Origin: Eubacterium ventriosum
GTDB taxonomy: Bacteria; Bacillota; Clostridia; Lachnospirales; Lachnospiraceae
Assembly: GCF_025150745.1 (NCBI RefSeq)
Contig: NZ_CP102282.1
Location: forward strand, 1,623,501-1,687,500
DNA length: 64,000 nucleotides
Direction: 5' to 3'
This document shows positions 53,761-62,666 of the stretch, piece after piece. Below the pieces are notes generated by a model, which was not told where the DNA came from, did not search any database, and saw only the letters and a list, made by a program, of their open reading frames with translations. The translations under genes were made by a program, and so were the position numbers. Position 1 is the first letter of the stretch. Each line of letters begins with the position of its first letter.

Positions 53761-55035
53761 ATGGAAAACAACAAAGGAACAATTTGTGTTCAGGGTGGAT
53801 GGAAGCCAACTAAGGGAGAGCCAAGAGTTCTTCCAATTTACCAGAGTACAACTTTTAAGTATGACACATCTGAACAGATGGGAAGACTATTCGATTTAGA
53901 AGACAGCGGATATTTCTACACAAGATTACAGAATCCAACTAACGATGCGGTGGCATCAAAGATTTGTGAACTTGAAGGTGGTGCTGCAGCTATGCTTACA
54001 TCTTCAGGTCAGGCAGCTAATTTTTACGCTGTATTTAATATTTGTGAAGCGGGAGATCACTTTATTGCTTCATCTAATATATATGGTGGAACTTTCAATC
54101 TTTTTGCGGTAACAATGAAGAAAATGGGAATCGACGTAACTTTCGTTGATCCTGATATTTCACCGGAAGATTTGGATAAGGAGTTTAGACCTAATACTAA
54201 ATGCGTATTTGGTGAGTCTATTTCAAACCCATCATTGGTAGTATTTGATTTTGAAAAATTCAGCAAGGCAGCCCACGCTCATGGAGTGCCACTTATTGTT
54301 GACAATACTTTCCCAACACCTATTAATTGCAGACCTTTTGAATATGGAGTTGACATTGTTACACATTCAACTACAAAATATATGGATGGTCATGCTATGG
54401 CAGTAGGCGGAGCAATTGTAGACAGTGGCAATTTTGACTGGAAAGCACACGCAGACAAGTTTCCTGGAATGACTGAACCGGATGATTCATATCATGGAAT
54501 TGTTTATGCAGAAAAATTCGGTAAGGCAGGATATATAACAAAAGCTACAGCACAGGTAATGAGAGATTTAGGCTCAATTCCAGCACCAATGAACTCATTC
54601 CTGCTTAATGTAGGACTTGAAACATTACACCTTAGAATGCCTAAACATTGCGAAAATGCATTAAAGGTAGCTAAGTGGCTTAAGAATAATGACAAGGTGG
54701 CTTGGGTTAACTATCCGGGACTTGAAGGAGACAAATACTACGATTTGGCACAGAAATATATGCCTAACGGAACTTGTGGAGTATTAACATTTGGAATTAA
54801 GGGTGGACGTGAAGCGTCAATTAAGTTTATGGACAACCTTAAATTCGTGGCAATTGTTACACACGTAGCAGATGCACGTTCATGCGTACTTCATCCGGCA
54901 AGTCATACTCACAGACAGATGACAGACGAGCAGTTAATCGAAGCAGGTGTACAGCCGGATTTAATTAGATTTTCTGTAGGAATTGAAGATGCAGAAGATA
55001 TAATCGCAGATTTAGAGCAGGCACTAAATGCATAA
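53761..55035 (+). CDS. metY: O-acetylhomoserine sulfhydrylase (PLP enzyme)
   Basis: 424 residues, the length of MetY rather than of shorter cystathionine synthases. The PLP lysine is Lys206 in H-S-T-T-K-Y-M-D-G-H. Q-S-T-T-F-K-Y near the N-terminus, S-S-G-Q-A-A and V-D-N-T-F-P-T-P support the Cys/Met-metabolism family. It would make homocysteine from O-acetylhomoserine and sulfide. AAGGAG precedes the ATG. A TTGCAAG/CTTGCAA inverted repeat lies 50-85 bases upstream, but no S-box or T-box fits in the 100-base leader. Confidence 0.94.
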   Translation: MENNKGTICVQGGWKPTKGEPRVLPIYQSTTFKYDTSEQMGRLFDLEDSGYFYTRLQNPTNDAVASKICELEGGAAAMLTSSGQAANFYAVFNICEAGDHFIASSNIYGGTFNLFAVTMKKMGIDVTFVDPDISPEDLDKEFRPNTKCVFGESISNPSLVVFDFEKFSKAAHAHGVPLIVDNTFPTPINCRPFEYGVDIVTHSTTKYMDGHAMAVGGAIVDSGNFDWKAHADKFPGMTEPDDSYHGIVYAEKFGKAGYITKATAQVMRDLGSIPAPMNSFLLNVGLETLHLRMPKHCENALKVAKWLKNNDKVAWVNYPGLEGDKYYDLAQKYMPNGTCGVLTFGIKGGREASIKFMDNLKFVAIVTHVADARSCVLHPASHTHRQMTDEQLIEAGVQPDLIRFSVGIEDAEDIIADLEQALNA

Positions 55036-55122
55036 AATTAAAGAATTTGATTATAAACTCTTGCGAGAAGCGGTATCATAAGAAAATCTAAATTATAAGT
55101 TACTAATCAAGGAGCATAGATT

Positions 55123-55899
55123 ATGAAATTTAGACCGTGTATAGACATACATAATGGAAAAGTAAAACAGTTAGTAGGCGGAAGCCTTAAGGATAAAGGA
55201 AATCAGGCAGATGAAAATTTTGTATCAGAAAAAGATGCAGCCTATTATGCTAATCTTTACAAAAAAGATGGGATAAAAGGCGGTCATATTATAATTTTAA
55301 ATGCCGGAGGTTCTGAGTTTTTTAAGGAATCAAAAAAGCAGGCATTGGCTGCACTTAAGGCATATCCTAATGGAATGCAGATAGGCGGTGGCGTTACGGC
55401 AATTAATGCAGACGACTACATAAGAGCTGGTGCGACTCACGTAATAGTAACATCTTTTGTTTTTAAAGACGGAAGAGTTAATTACGGCAATCTTAAAAGC
55501 CTTGTAAAAGCTGTTGGAAAAGAACATATTGTTTTGGATTTAAGTTGTCGAAAGAAAGACGGACAATATTACATAGTTACAGACAGATGGCAAAAGTTTA
55601 CAGATGAAGTTGTAAATCTTGAAACCTTGAAAAAGCTGTCAGAATATTGTGATGAATTTCTTGTACACGGTGTTGATGTGGAAGGCAAATCAGGTGGAAT
55701 GGAAGAAGAACTGGTTGAAATGTTGTCTAAGTTTACAGACATTCCAATAACATATGCCGGAGGAATAGGTTCAAAAGAACAGATTGAAAAGTTTGCTGAA
55801 ATTTCACAGGGCAATCTGGATTTTACAATTGGCAGTGCACTTGATTTGTTTGGTGGAAAGCTAAGCTATGATGAAATCGTAGAGGAGTATAATAAATAA
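55123..55899 (+). CDS. hisA: Eukaryotic-type HisA, ProFAR isomerase
   Basis: 258 residues. The TIM barrel begins F-R-P-C-I-D-I-H-N-G-K-V-K-Q-L-V-G-G and continues with N-F-V-S, Y-Y-A-x-L-Y, L-Q/M-x-x-G-G-G-V, V-T-S-x-x-F, V-L-D-L-S-C-R-K-K-D-G, H-G-V-D-V-E-G and T-I-G-S-A-L-D-L-F-G-G. These are the landmarks of the yeast HIS6-like subgroup rather than of usual bacterial HisA. AAGGAG precedes the ATG. It isomerises ProFAR to PRFAR in histidine synthesis. No other his gene is near. Confidence 0.9.
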   Translation: MKFRPCIDIHNGKVKQLVGGSLKDKGNQADENFVSEKDAAYYANLYKKDGIKGGHIIILNAGGSEFFKESKKQALAALKAYPNGMQIGGGVTAINADDYIRAGATHVIVTSFVFKDGRVNYGNLKSLVKAVGKEHIVLDLSCRKKDGQYYIVTDRWQKFTDEVVNLETLKKLSEYCDEFLVHGVDVEGKSGGMEEELVEMLSKFTDIPITYAGGIGSKEQIEKFAEISQGNLDFTIGSALDLFGGKLSYDEIVEEYNK

Positions 55900-55924
55900 T
55901 CTCTTATAATATTTTTTGAAAAAG

Positions 55925-55962
55925 CTTCCATACTACATAAAGAGTAGTATGGAGGTTTTTTT
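55925..55962 (+). terminator. Terminator whose 3' arm contains the next gene's ribosome binding site
   Basis: CTTCCATACTAC (55925-55936) pairs with GTAGTATGGAGG (55944-55955), followed by seven T and then directly the ATG at 55963. GGAGG at 55951-55955 is the only possible Shine-Dalgarno of the downstream gene and is fully inside the stem. Termination of hisA and translation of the ClpP-like gene therefore share the same bases. Confidence 0.85.
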
Positions 55963-56616
55963 ATGGATGAAATTAAAGAATATGGTCAGGTAAAACTTGA
56001 TCACAATAATAATCACAAGAACATATTTTTGTTAAGCATTATAGGAGAGATAGAGGGGCACGAAAATGTGGCATCAGGTACTAAGGCTACCAAATATGAA
56101 CATATCTTGCCAATGCTTGCAAAAATCGAAGACGATCAGGATATAGATGGCTTGCTGATTATATTAAATACAGTTGGTGGAGATGTGGAATGCGGACTTG
56201 CCATTGCGGAAATGATTGCAAGTCTAAGTAAACCAACAGTTTCACTTGTACTTGGAGGAAGTCATTCAATAGGAGTGCCGTTAGCGGTATCCGCTGATTA
56301 TTCATTTATTGTGCCAACAGGAACAATGGTAATACATCCGGTAAGAATGAATGGTATGTTTATAGGAGTGCCACAGACTTATGAATATTTCAAAAAAATA
56401 CAGGAAAGAATAAATGATTTCGTAATCAATCACTGTCACATTCGCGAAAACAGATTTTCAGAATTAATGAATGAAACAGAAATATTAACAAAAGATGTAG
56501 GTAGCATTCTTGTTGGAAAGCAAACAGTTAAGGAAGGCATAATTGATGAAATCGGCGGGCTGAAAGATGCAATGAAGAAACTGTATGAGATGGTTGATAG
56601 GGAAAGTAATAAGTAG
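55963..56616 (+). CDS. ClpP-family serine protease, TepA/YmfB-like
   Basis: 217 residues. L-N-T-V-G-G-D-V-x-x-G-L-A-I-A-E-M-I is the ClpP core strand-helix; catalytic Ser102 is in G-S-H-S-I-G-V and His125 in V-I-H-P-V-R-M. The C-terminus has V-K-E-G-I-I-D-E-I-G-G. The extra N-terminal and middle sequence fits the TepA subgroup of sporulating Firmicutes, not true ClpP. Its ribosome site lies in the hairpin just before it, so expression is probably controlled by that structure. Confidence 0.88.
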   Translation: MDEIKEYGQVKLDHNNNHKNIFLLSIIGEIEGHENVASGTKATKYEHILPMLAKIEDDQDIDGLLIILNTVGGDVECGLAIAEMIASLSKPTVSLVLGGSHSIGVPLAVSADYSFIVPTGTMVIHPVRMNGMFIGVPQTYEYFKKIQERINDFVINHCHIRENRFSELMNETEILTKDVGSILVGKQTVKEGIIDEIGGLKDAMKKLYEMVDRESNK

Positions 56617-56653
56617 ATTGTTACTGTTAATTAAAAAACTTGTTTTAAAGAAT

Positions 56654-56684
56654 GTACCACCATGGCGTAAGGTTGTGGTGGTAC
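56654..56684. repeat. 9-bp perfect inverted repeat in a 346-base intergenic region
   Basis: GTACCACCA/TGGTGGTAC with a 13-base loop, 38 bases after the ClpP-like gene. There is no T run on the plus strand. The remaining spacer to 56962 is AT-rich, with a CTATAATAT box near 56750 and three near-copies of AAATAGATAAG at 56862-56896, and no gene. Confidence 0.5.
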
Positions 56685-56962
56685 AAAATAAAAACTCAAT
56701 AACAAACATTTATCACACTCAAATGTTAGCATTATTACTAAAAGTTTGCTATAATATAAAAGTTACATTAAATTTTAACGGGTACAATACAAGGGGATGT
56801 TGCAGAAAAAATTAGATTAAAGAATTCATCCTAATCTATATGGGGAATATATACAGAATAAAAATAGATAAGAAAAATAGATAAGAAAAATAGATAAAGC
56901 AAGAAAAACAGATATAACAAGAATAACATATAGATATCACACAGAAGAATAGGAGTTACACA

Positions 56963-57538
56963 ATGAATAATTTCTTTGGTATGTTAGCCAGAATGAAATA
57001 CATCAATCGCTGGGGATTGATGCGAAATACAAAAACTGAAAATATTGCGGAGCATAGCTTGGAAGTTGCTATTATAGCTCATGCTTTGGCAGTTATAGGT
57101 AATACTTATTTTGGAAAAGAGTTGGATGCTGAGCATATAGCAATGCTTGGAATTATGCATGACACAACAGAAATTATAACAGGGGATTTGCCAACACCGA
57201 TTAAGTATTATGCACCTGAAATAAGAGATGCATACAAGAAGGTTGAAAATGTGGCGGCCTGCCAGTTGATTTCAGAGTTGCCGGAAGAAATGCAGAATGC
57301 ATATGAAGACATATTAATTGAGAATGATGACATTAATTGGAAATATGTAAAGGCGGCAGATAAGATGTCTGCATATATTAAGTGCATAGAAGAAAGAAAT
57401 ACAGGAAACACTGATTTTGCAAAAGCTGAGGAAACAATAAAGAAGGCTTTGGATGAAATGCATATGGAAGAAATTGAGAAATTTATTGAAATGTTTCTTC
57501 CAGCCTATACTAAAACATTAGACGAAATCAGCAAATAA
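56963..57538 (+). CDS. HD-domain 5'-deoxynucleotidase, YfbR-like
   Basis: 191 residues. N-terminal R-W-x-L-M-R-N-T-K-T-E-N-I-A-E-H-S (metal-binding His), M-H-D-T-T-E (HD) and the later D-x-x-x-Y-I-K segment match YfbR. The family dephosphorylates deoxynucleoside 5'-monophosphates. AGGAG precedes the ATG. It lies alone, 106 bases before topB. Confidence 0.88.
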   Translation: MNNFFGMLARMKYINRWGLMRNTKTENIAEHSLEVAIIAHALAVIGNTYFGKELDAEHIAMLGIMHDTTEIITGDLPTPIKYYAPEIRDAYKKVENVAACQLISELPEEMQNAYEDILIENDDINWKYVKAADKMSAYIKCIEERNTGNTDFAKAEETIKKALDEMHMEEIEKFIEMFLPAYTKTLDEISK

Positions 57539-57644
57539 AACTTATAGAAAAAGCAAAATAAAAAATGTATATAGTAAATCAAACAAAAAACAAATCCAAA
57601 TGTACATAAAAACGAAATCAGCAAATAGAACATAGGAGAGCTGT

Positions 57645-59747
57645 ATGAAAGCAGTATTTATTGCAGAAAAACCTAGTGTGGCAGCAGAGTTTGCCAAGGC
57701 ATTAAAGCTAAAGACAACTAGGAGAGACGGATACATGGAAAGTGAAAATGCCATAGTTACATGGTGCGTTGGTCATCTTGTAACAATGAGTTATCCGGAA
57801 TGTTATGATGAAAAATACAAAAAATGGAATCTTAGAGATTTGCCATTTATACCTCAGGGACAATGGAAGTATGAGGTGATTCCCGGGGTAAAAAAACAAT
57901 TTAATATAGTAAAAGAGATTTTGAACCGTGATGACGTGGACACAATATATGTTTGTACCGACTCGGGACGAGAGGGAGAATACATATATAGATTAGTTGC
58001 CCAGGAAGCGGGAGTTAAAGGCAAAAAAGAGAAGCGAGTATGGATTGATTCCCAGACTGAGGAAGAAATTCTTCGTGGAATAAAAGAGGCAAAAGACCTA
58101 AAGGAATATGACAATCTTTCTGACGCAGCATATCTTAGAGCAAAAGAAGATTATTTGATGGGAATTAATTTTTCAAGACTCTTAACCTTAAAATATGGAA
58201 ATTCCATAACCAATTATTTAAAGGGAGAGTGGAAGTCAATTAATGTTGGTAGAGTAATGACCTGCGTTCTTGGAATGGTATGCAATAGAGAGCGTGAAAT
58301 AAGAGGTTTCGAAAAAACACCTTTCTATAGAGTTATGGCAAAGACTGATATACACGGACGAAAAATAGATACAGAATGGAAATCACAGAAAACATCAAAA
58401 TTCTTTGAATCTCCACTTTTGTATAAAGAAAACGGATTTAAAGAAAAAACGACAGCCCAGGCACTGATAAGAGCTTTAGAGGAAAATGGAAATCCATTAG
58501 AAATGACTATTAAGTCCATCACTATGAAGGATGAAAAAAAACAGGCACCGTTGTTATACAACTTAGCGGAACTTCAAAATGACTGTTCAAAGATGTTTAA
58601 GATTAGTCCTGATGAAACATTAAATGTAGTGCAGCAGTTGTACGAAAGCAAGCTTGTAACTTACCCAAGAACAGATGCCAGAGTTCTTTCGACAGCAGTT
58701 GCAAAGGAGATAAGCAAGAATATTTCGGGCTTGCAATATTATCAGCCATGCAGCGCTTTTGCGCAGAATATTTTAAAGCAACAGTCCTACAAGAACCTTG
58801 CAAAGACTAAATATGTAGATGACAAAAAGATAACAGATCATTATGCCATAATACCGACAGGTCAGGGATTAAACGGTTTGGCTAAGCAGAAACCAATTAA
58901 TCAGAAAGTGTATATGCTTATAGTGAGACGTTTCTTAAGCATATTCTATCCACCGGCAATATACAAAAAAGCTACTTTGGTAGGAGTTATGCCGGCAACA
59001 TTTAGTGATGGAACAACAACTACAGAACACTTCTCATCTAACTTTAAGATTTTGGCTCAAAAAGGTTATCTTGAAATAGCAGGAGTTCCTAGCAAAAAGA
59101 AAGCTACCGACAATAAGACAGACAATAAATCAGACAAAAAAACTAATGAAGAAAAAGCTAAAGAAGAGCTTGAAAATGAAAATACTATCAACGAAGAGGC
59201 AGAATTAGATGAAGAATTTTTTAAATTGTTGTATAATATGCCCAAAGGTGGTAAAATTACCGTTAATGAGATGAGTATAAAAGAAGGTGAAACAACACCA
59301 CCTAAAAGGTACACATCAGGTTCGATTATTCTTGCCATGGAGAATGCAGGTCAGCTTATTGAAGATGAAGATTTGAGAGCACAGATTAAAGGCTCGGGAA
59401 TCGGAACCAGCGCAACAAGAGCAGAAATAATAAAGAAACTGGTGAACATTAAGTACATATCATTAAATAAGAAGACACAGGTAATTACTCCGACTCAGTT
59501 GGGAGAAATGATTTTTGGAGTAGTTCACGGTTCAATTAAATCATTGCTTAATCCTGAATTGACAGCCAGTTGGGAACTGGGCCTTACCCAGGTAGCGGAA
59601 GGAAAAATAACATCAGAGGAATATATGAAAAAGCTGGATGATTTTATCAGGGGCAGATTTAATAACGTTATTAATTTAAATAACGCAGGTCAGATGACTA
59701 ATTATTATAATTATGTGTCGCAATTTTATAGGAGGAACAATAAGTAA
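57645..59747 (+). CDS. topB: DNA topoisomerase III (type IA)
   Basis: 700 residues. N-terminal Toprim with F-I-A-E-K-P-S-V-A and C-T-D-S-G-R-E-G-E, and the catalytic Tyr340 in V-T-Y-P-R-T-D-A-R. There is a Lys/Asp/Glu-rich insert (about 487-525). No C-terminal zinc fingers are visible. It decatenates DNA and resolves recombination intermediates. The stop overlaps the glmS ATG (TAATG). The chromosomal setting argues against an ICE-borne copy. Confidence 0.95.
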   Translation: MKAVFIAEKPSVAAEFAKALKLKTTRRDGYMESENAIVTWCVGHLVTMSYPECYDEKYKKWNLRDLPFIPQGQWKYEVIPGVKKQFNIVKEILNRDDVDTIYVCTDSGREGEYIYRLVAQEAGVKGKKEKRVWIDSQTEEEILRGIKEAKDLKEYDNLSDAAYLRAKEDYLMGINFSRLLTLKYGNSITNYLKGEWKSINVGRVMTCVLGMVCNREREIRGFEKTPFYRVMAKTDIHGRKIDTEWKSQKTSKFFESPLLYKENGFKEKTTAQALIRALEENGNPLEMTIKSITMKDEKKQAPLLYNLAELQNDCSKMFKISPDETLNVVQQLYESKLVTYPRTDARVLSTAVAKEISKNISGLQYYQPCSAFAQNILKQQSYKNLAKTKYVDDKKITDHYAIIPTGQGLNGLAKQKPINQKVYMLIVRRFLSIFYPPAIYKKATLVGVMPATFSDGTTTTEHFSSNFKILAQKGYLEIAGVPSKKKATDNKTDNKSDKKTNEEKAKEELENENTINEEAELDEEFFKLLYNMPKGGKITVNEMSIKEGETTPPKRYTSGSIILAMENAGQLIEDEDLRAQIKGSGIGTSATRAEIIKKLVNIKYISLNKKTQVITPTQLGEMIFGVVHGSIKSLLNPELTASWELGLTQVAEGKITSEEYMKKLDDFIRGRFNNVINLNNAGQMTNYYNYVSQFYRRNNK

Positions 59748-61564
59748 TGTGTGGAATAGTAGGTTATGTAGGTGAAAGAGACTGTACAGACGTTTTATTA
59801 GATTCATTATCTAAGTTAGAGTATAGAGGATATGACTCAGCAGGTATTGCCGTATTTGAAAATGGAGAAATAACAGTAGAAAAGGCTAAAGGCGAGTTAA
59901 AGAACTTAAGAGAGAAAGTAGCTGAACACAAGCCAATGGGACATTGTGGTATCGGTCATACAAGATGGGCAACTCATGGTGAACCATCAGATATTAACTC
60001 ACATCCTCATGGAAATAAGAGAGTATCAATTGTACACAATGGTATTATTGAAAACTACAAAGATATTAAGAATTTCCTTATTGACAAGGGATACACATTT
60101 ATTAGTGAAACAGATACAGAAACAGTAGCTAAATTATTAGATTATTATTACGAAGGTGATCCTGTAGATGCAATTATCAAGACTCTTAAAGATGTAAGAG
60201 GAGCATATGCACTTGGTATTGTATTTAAAGATTTTCCTGACAGAATTTTTGCAGTAAGAAAAGATAGCCCACTTATAATCGGTGCCGGTGACGAAGAGAA
60301 CTTTATTGCATCAGACGTACCTGCAATTTTGAAATATACAAGAAATTACTATCTTTTAGAAGAAAACGAAATTGCAACAATTAAGTCAGACAGAGTTGAG
60401 TTCTGTGATATGCATAAATTACCTATCAAGAAAGAAGTTCAGGTTTCTAACCTTGATATGGATGCTGCAGAAAAAGGCGGATATGAACATTTTATGTTAA
60501 AAGAGATTCATGAACAGCCTAACGCAGTAAAGACAACAATCACACCAAGAATTGTAAATGGAATGCCGGACCTTTCAGAATGTGGTTTAACATTAGAAGC
60601 TTTAAAGAATTACAGAAAGTTATTTATTGTAGCCTGTGGTACAGCAATGCATGCCGGTATGGTTGGAAAATACGTAATCGAAAAGCTTGCAAGAACAGAA
60701 GTAACAGTAGATATTGCATCTGAATTTAGATACAGAGATCCAATTATAACACCTGAAGATTTAGTTATTGTAGTTTCACAGTCAGGTGAAACAGCAGATA
60801 CTAAGGCAGCACTTCATCTTGCACATGAGAAAGGTGCCAAGGTTTTATCAGTTGTTAACGTTAAGGGCTCATCGATTGCAAGAGAATCAGATATGGTTCT
60901 TTACACACATGCAGGTCCTGAAATTTCGGTTGCTTCAACTAAGGCATTTTCAGTACAGATGTCAGTAATGTACCTTCTTGCATTTGAAATGGCATATGCA
61001 AAAGGGCACATTGATGAAAATGAATGTAAGAGATTAACAGCTAAGCTTGCTGAAGTCCCTGACATTATTGAAAAGACAATGGAATGTGAAAAGAAATGTA
61101 AATATGTTTCAAGTAAGTTAATTACAGCACAGAGCTTATTATACATTGGTAGAGGTTTAGACTATGCATTAAGTATGGAAGGTTCACTTAAGTTAAAAGA
61201 GATTTCATACATTCATTCAGAATCATATGCAGCAGGTGAATTAAAGCATGGAACAATATCATTAGTAGAAGATGGAATGCCAGTAATCGGCGTAGCTACT
61301 CAAACAGAATTATTAGAAAAGACAGTAAGCAACATTGTTGAAGTTAAGTCAAGAGGAGCATTTACAATTGCCGTATGTAAGGAAGGAACAGAATTTAGTG
61401 AGGGCGTAATCGATGAAGCTATCGAAGTACCTGCAATGGAAGATGTTTTAATGCCTATGTTAACAGTAATTCCTTTACAGTTAATTGCATACTATACAAC
61501 AGTACTTAAGGGATTAAACGTAGATAAGCCTAGAAACCTTGCAAAATCCGTAACAGTAGAATAA
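59747..61564 (+). CDS. glmS: Glucosamine-6-phosphate synthase (glutamine-hydrolysing)
   Basis: 605 residues. The glutaminase nucleophile is the Cys after Met (C-G-I-V-G-Y), and R-G-Y-D-S-A-G and H-T-R-W-A-T-H-G follow. Two SIS isomerase domains have C-G-T-A-M-H-A, S-Q-S-G-E-T-A-D-T and the end K-S-V-T-V-E. It makes GlcN-6-P for UDP-GlcNAc. It overlaps topB, leaving no room for a glmS ribozyme, so control must differ from that of many Firmicutes. A LbH transferase follows after 13 bases. Confidence 0.97.
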   Translation: MCGIVGYVGERDCTDVLLDSLSKLEYRGYDSAGIAVFENGEITVEKAKGELKNLREKVAEHKPMGHCGIGHTRWATHGEPSDINSHPHGNKRVSIVHNGIIENYKDIKNFLIDKGYTFISETDTETVAKLLDYYYEGDPVDAIIKTLKDVRGAYALGIVFKDFPDRIFAVRKDSPLIIGAGDEENFIASDVPAILKYTRNYYLLEENEIATIKSDRVEFCDMHKLPIKKEVQVSNLDMDAAEKGGYEHFMLKEIHEQPNAVKTTITPRIVNGMPDLSECGLTLEALKNYRKLFIVACGTAMHAGMVGKYVIEKLARTEVTVDIASEFRYRDPIITPEDLVIVVSQSGETADTKAALHLAHEKGAKVLSVVNVKGSSIARESDMVLYTHAGPEISVASTKAFSVQMSVMYLLAFEMAYAKGHIDENECKRLTAKLAEVPDIIEKTMECEKKCKYVSSKLITAQSLLYIGRGLDYALSMEGSLKLKEISYIHSESYAAGELKHGTISLVEDGMPVIGVATQTELLEKTVSNIVEVKSRGAFTIAVCKEGTEFSEGVIDEAIEVPAMEDVLMPMLTVIPLQLIAYYTTVLKGLNVDKPRNLAKSVTVE

Positions 61565-61577
61565 AGGAGAAAACCAA

Positions 61578-62237
61578 ATGTATACAATAAAGGATTTATA
61601 TGATTTAAATGAAACAATAGCTGCGAAATTATTTGAAGGAAAAACATACCCATGGGAAGTTTTAGCTGATATTGGAGACTTTATTATGAAACTTGGACCA
61701 ACACTTCCAAAGGATGAATTTAATCAGATTGAAGATAACATCTGGGTTCACAAAACAGTTAAGATTGCTCCAACAGCAAGCTTAACGGGTCCTTTGATTG
61801 TTGACGCTGACACAGAAATAAGACCATCAGCTTTCGTTAGAGGAAAGGCAATTGTTGGGAAGAACTGTGTAGTTGGAAATTCTACAGAATTAAAGAACGT
61901 TGTTTTATTTAATACAGTACAGGTTCCACATTACAACTATGTTGGTGACAGTATACTTGGAACACATTCTCATATGGGAGCTGGTTCAATTACATCTAAT
62001 GTAAAATCAGACAAAACATTAGTAGTAGTAAAGAACGGCGATGAGCAGATTGAAACAGGACTTAAAAAGTTCGGTGCAATGCTTGGAGACTATGTAGAAG
62101 TTGGTTGTAATTCAGTATTAAATCCGGGAACAGTAATCGGAAGACACTGTAATGTTTATCCATTATCAAGTGTTCGTGGAGTTATTCCTGAAGGACATAT
62201 TTTTAAAGACAAAAACAACATCATAAAGAAAAAATAA
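61578..62237 (+). CDS. Left-handed beta-helix transferase, GlmU C-domain-like
   Basis: 219 residues. Hexapeptide repeats span about 60-195 (I-A-P-T-A-S, I-V-G-K-N-C, V-G-N-S-T, M-G-A-G-S-I-T-S-N-V-K-S-D, V-E-V-G-C-N). There is no N-terminal pyrophosphorylase domain. AAGGAG precedes the ATG. Being directly after glmS, and with a separate UDPGP uridylyltransferase upstream in the window, I infer an acetyltransferase or UDP-GlcNAc-related role, splitting GlmU functions over two proteins. Family members described as nucleotidyltransferases also exist. Confidence 0.75.
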   Translation: MYTIKDLYDLNETIAAKLFEGKTYPWEVLADIGDFIMKLGPTLPKDEFNQIEDNIWVHKTVKIAPTASLTGPLIVDADTEIRPSAFVRGKAIVGKNCVVGNSTELKNVVLFNTVQVPHYNYVGDSILGTHSHMGAGSITSNVKSDKTLVVVKNGDEQIETGLKKFGAMLGDYVEVGCNSVLNPGTVIGRHCNVYPLSSVRGVIPEGHIFKDKNNIIKKK

Positions 62238-62261
62238 TCATAAAATGTAAACGAAAAGTGA

Positions 62262-62290
62262 TTGCAAAAATTGCAATGATAAACTATAAT
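62262..62290 (+). promoter_or_regulatory. Promoter of the 6S RNA locus
   Basis: TTGCAA (62262-62267), 17-base spacer and TATAAT (62285-62290). A 15-bp perfect palindrome TCAAAATAATTAATA/TATTAATTATTTTGA (62298-62329) follows and ends where the 6S stem begins. It could be the 5' processing signal or the terminator of the previous gene. Confidence 0.6.
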
Positions 62291-62328
62291 TACATTATCA
62301 AAATAATTAATATTTATTAATTATTTTG

Positions 62329-62497
62329 ACCTGAAATGTTCGTGAATCCTGCCTATTTTGAACCTACAGTTTGAATAAAGGGATTCCTAATCTCTAAAGG
62401 GATGTCAAGCCTCATTATCAGGTGGAAGGCAGAACTTTAGATGCGGTTGCCCACCTGGCGTTTGCTAGGACTCAAAACGCAGGCCGGCATTTCAGGT
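62329..62497 (+). ncRNA. ssrS: 6S RNA (RNA polymerase-binding RNA)
   Basis: The closing stem ACCTGAAATG (62329-62338) pairs perfectly with CATTTCAGGT (62488-62497). The conserved 6S landmarks are at both ends, ATGTTCGTGAATCCTGCC at the 5' side and GGCCGGCAT at the 3' side, matching the ATGTTCG and GGCGGCAT boxes of known 6S RNAs. A central region with long single-stranded bubbles would mimic an open promoter for sigma-A polymerase. The length of about 170 bases is within the family range. Confidence 0.85.
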
Positions 62498-62595
62498 ACA
62501 TATTTTATAACCAATCACGAAGTGATTGATTATGATTTCGAGCACCTTATGCGAAGCATGACTTGAATGTGCGAGAAACGATTATAACAGATGAG
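62498..62595 (+). ncRNA. Structured RNA between 6S RNA and its terminator
   Basis: Two stable GAA-loop hairpins, AATCAC-GAA-GTGATT (62513-62527) and ATGC-GAA-GCAT (62549-62559), the second enclosed by GCAC/GTGC (62542-62545 with 62569-62572). There is no open frame or terminator between 6S and 62596, so this may be the 3' part of the precursor or a separate small RNA. Confidence 0.4.
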
Positions 62596-62630
62596 AAACG
62601 TAGTATATTTTTTTATACTACGTTTTTTTT
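62596..62630 (+). terminator. Terminator of the 6S RNA locus
   Basis: A perfect 12-bp stem, AAACGTAGTATA with TATACTACGTTT, T-rich loop and eight T in a row. Confidence 0.92.
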
Positions 62631-62666
62631 CTGAGAAATCTTATCAGAAGAAATAATGGGGGAAGT

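Noticed and set aside
57645-59747. topB as a sign of an integrative conjugative element
   Set aside because: It overlaps glmS and no relaxase, coupling protein or type IV secretion genes are nearby.
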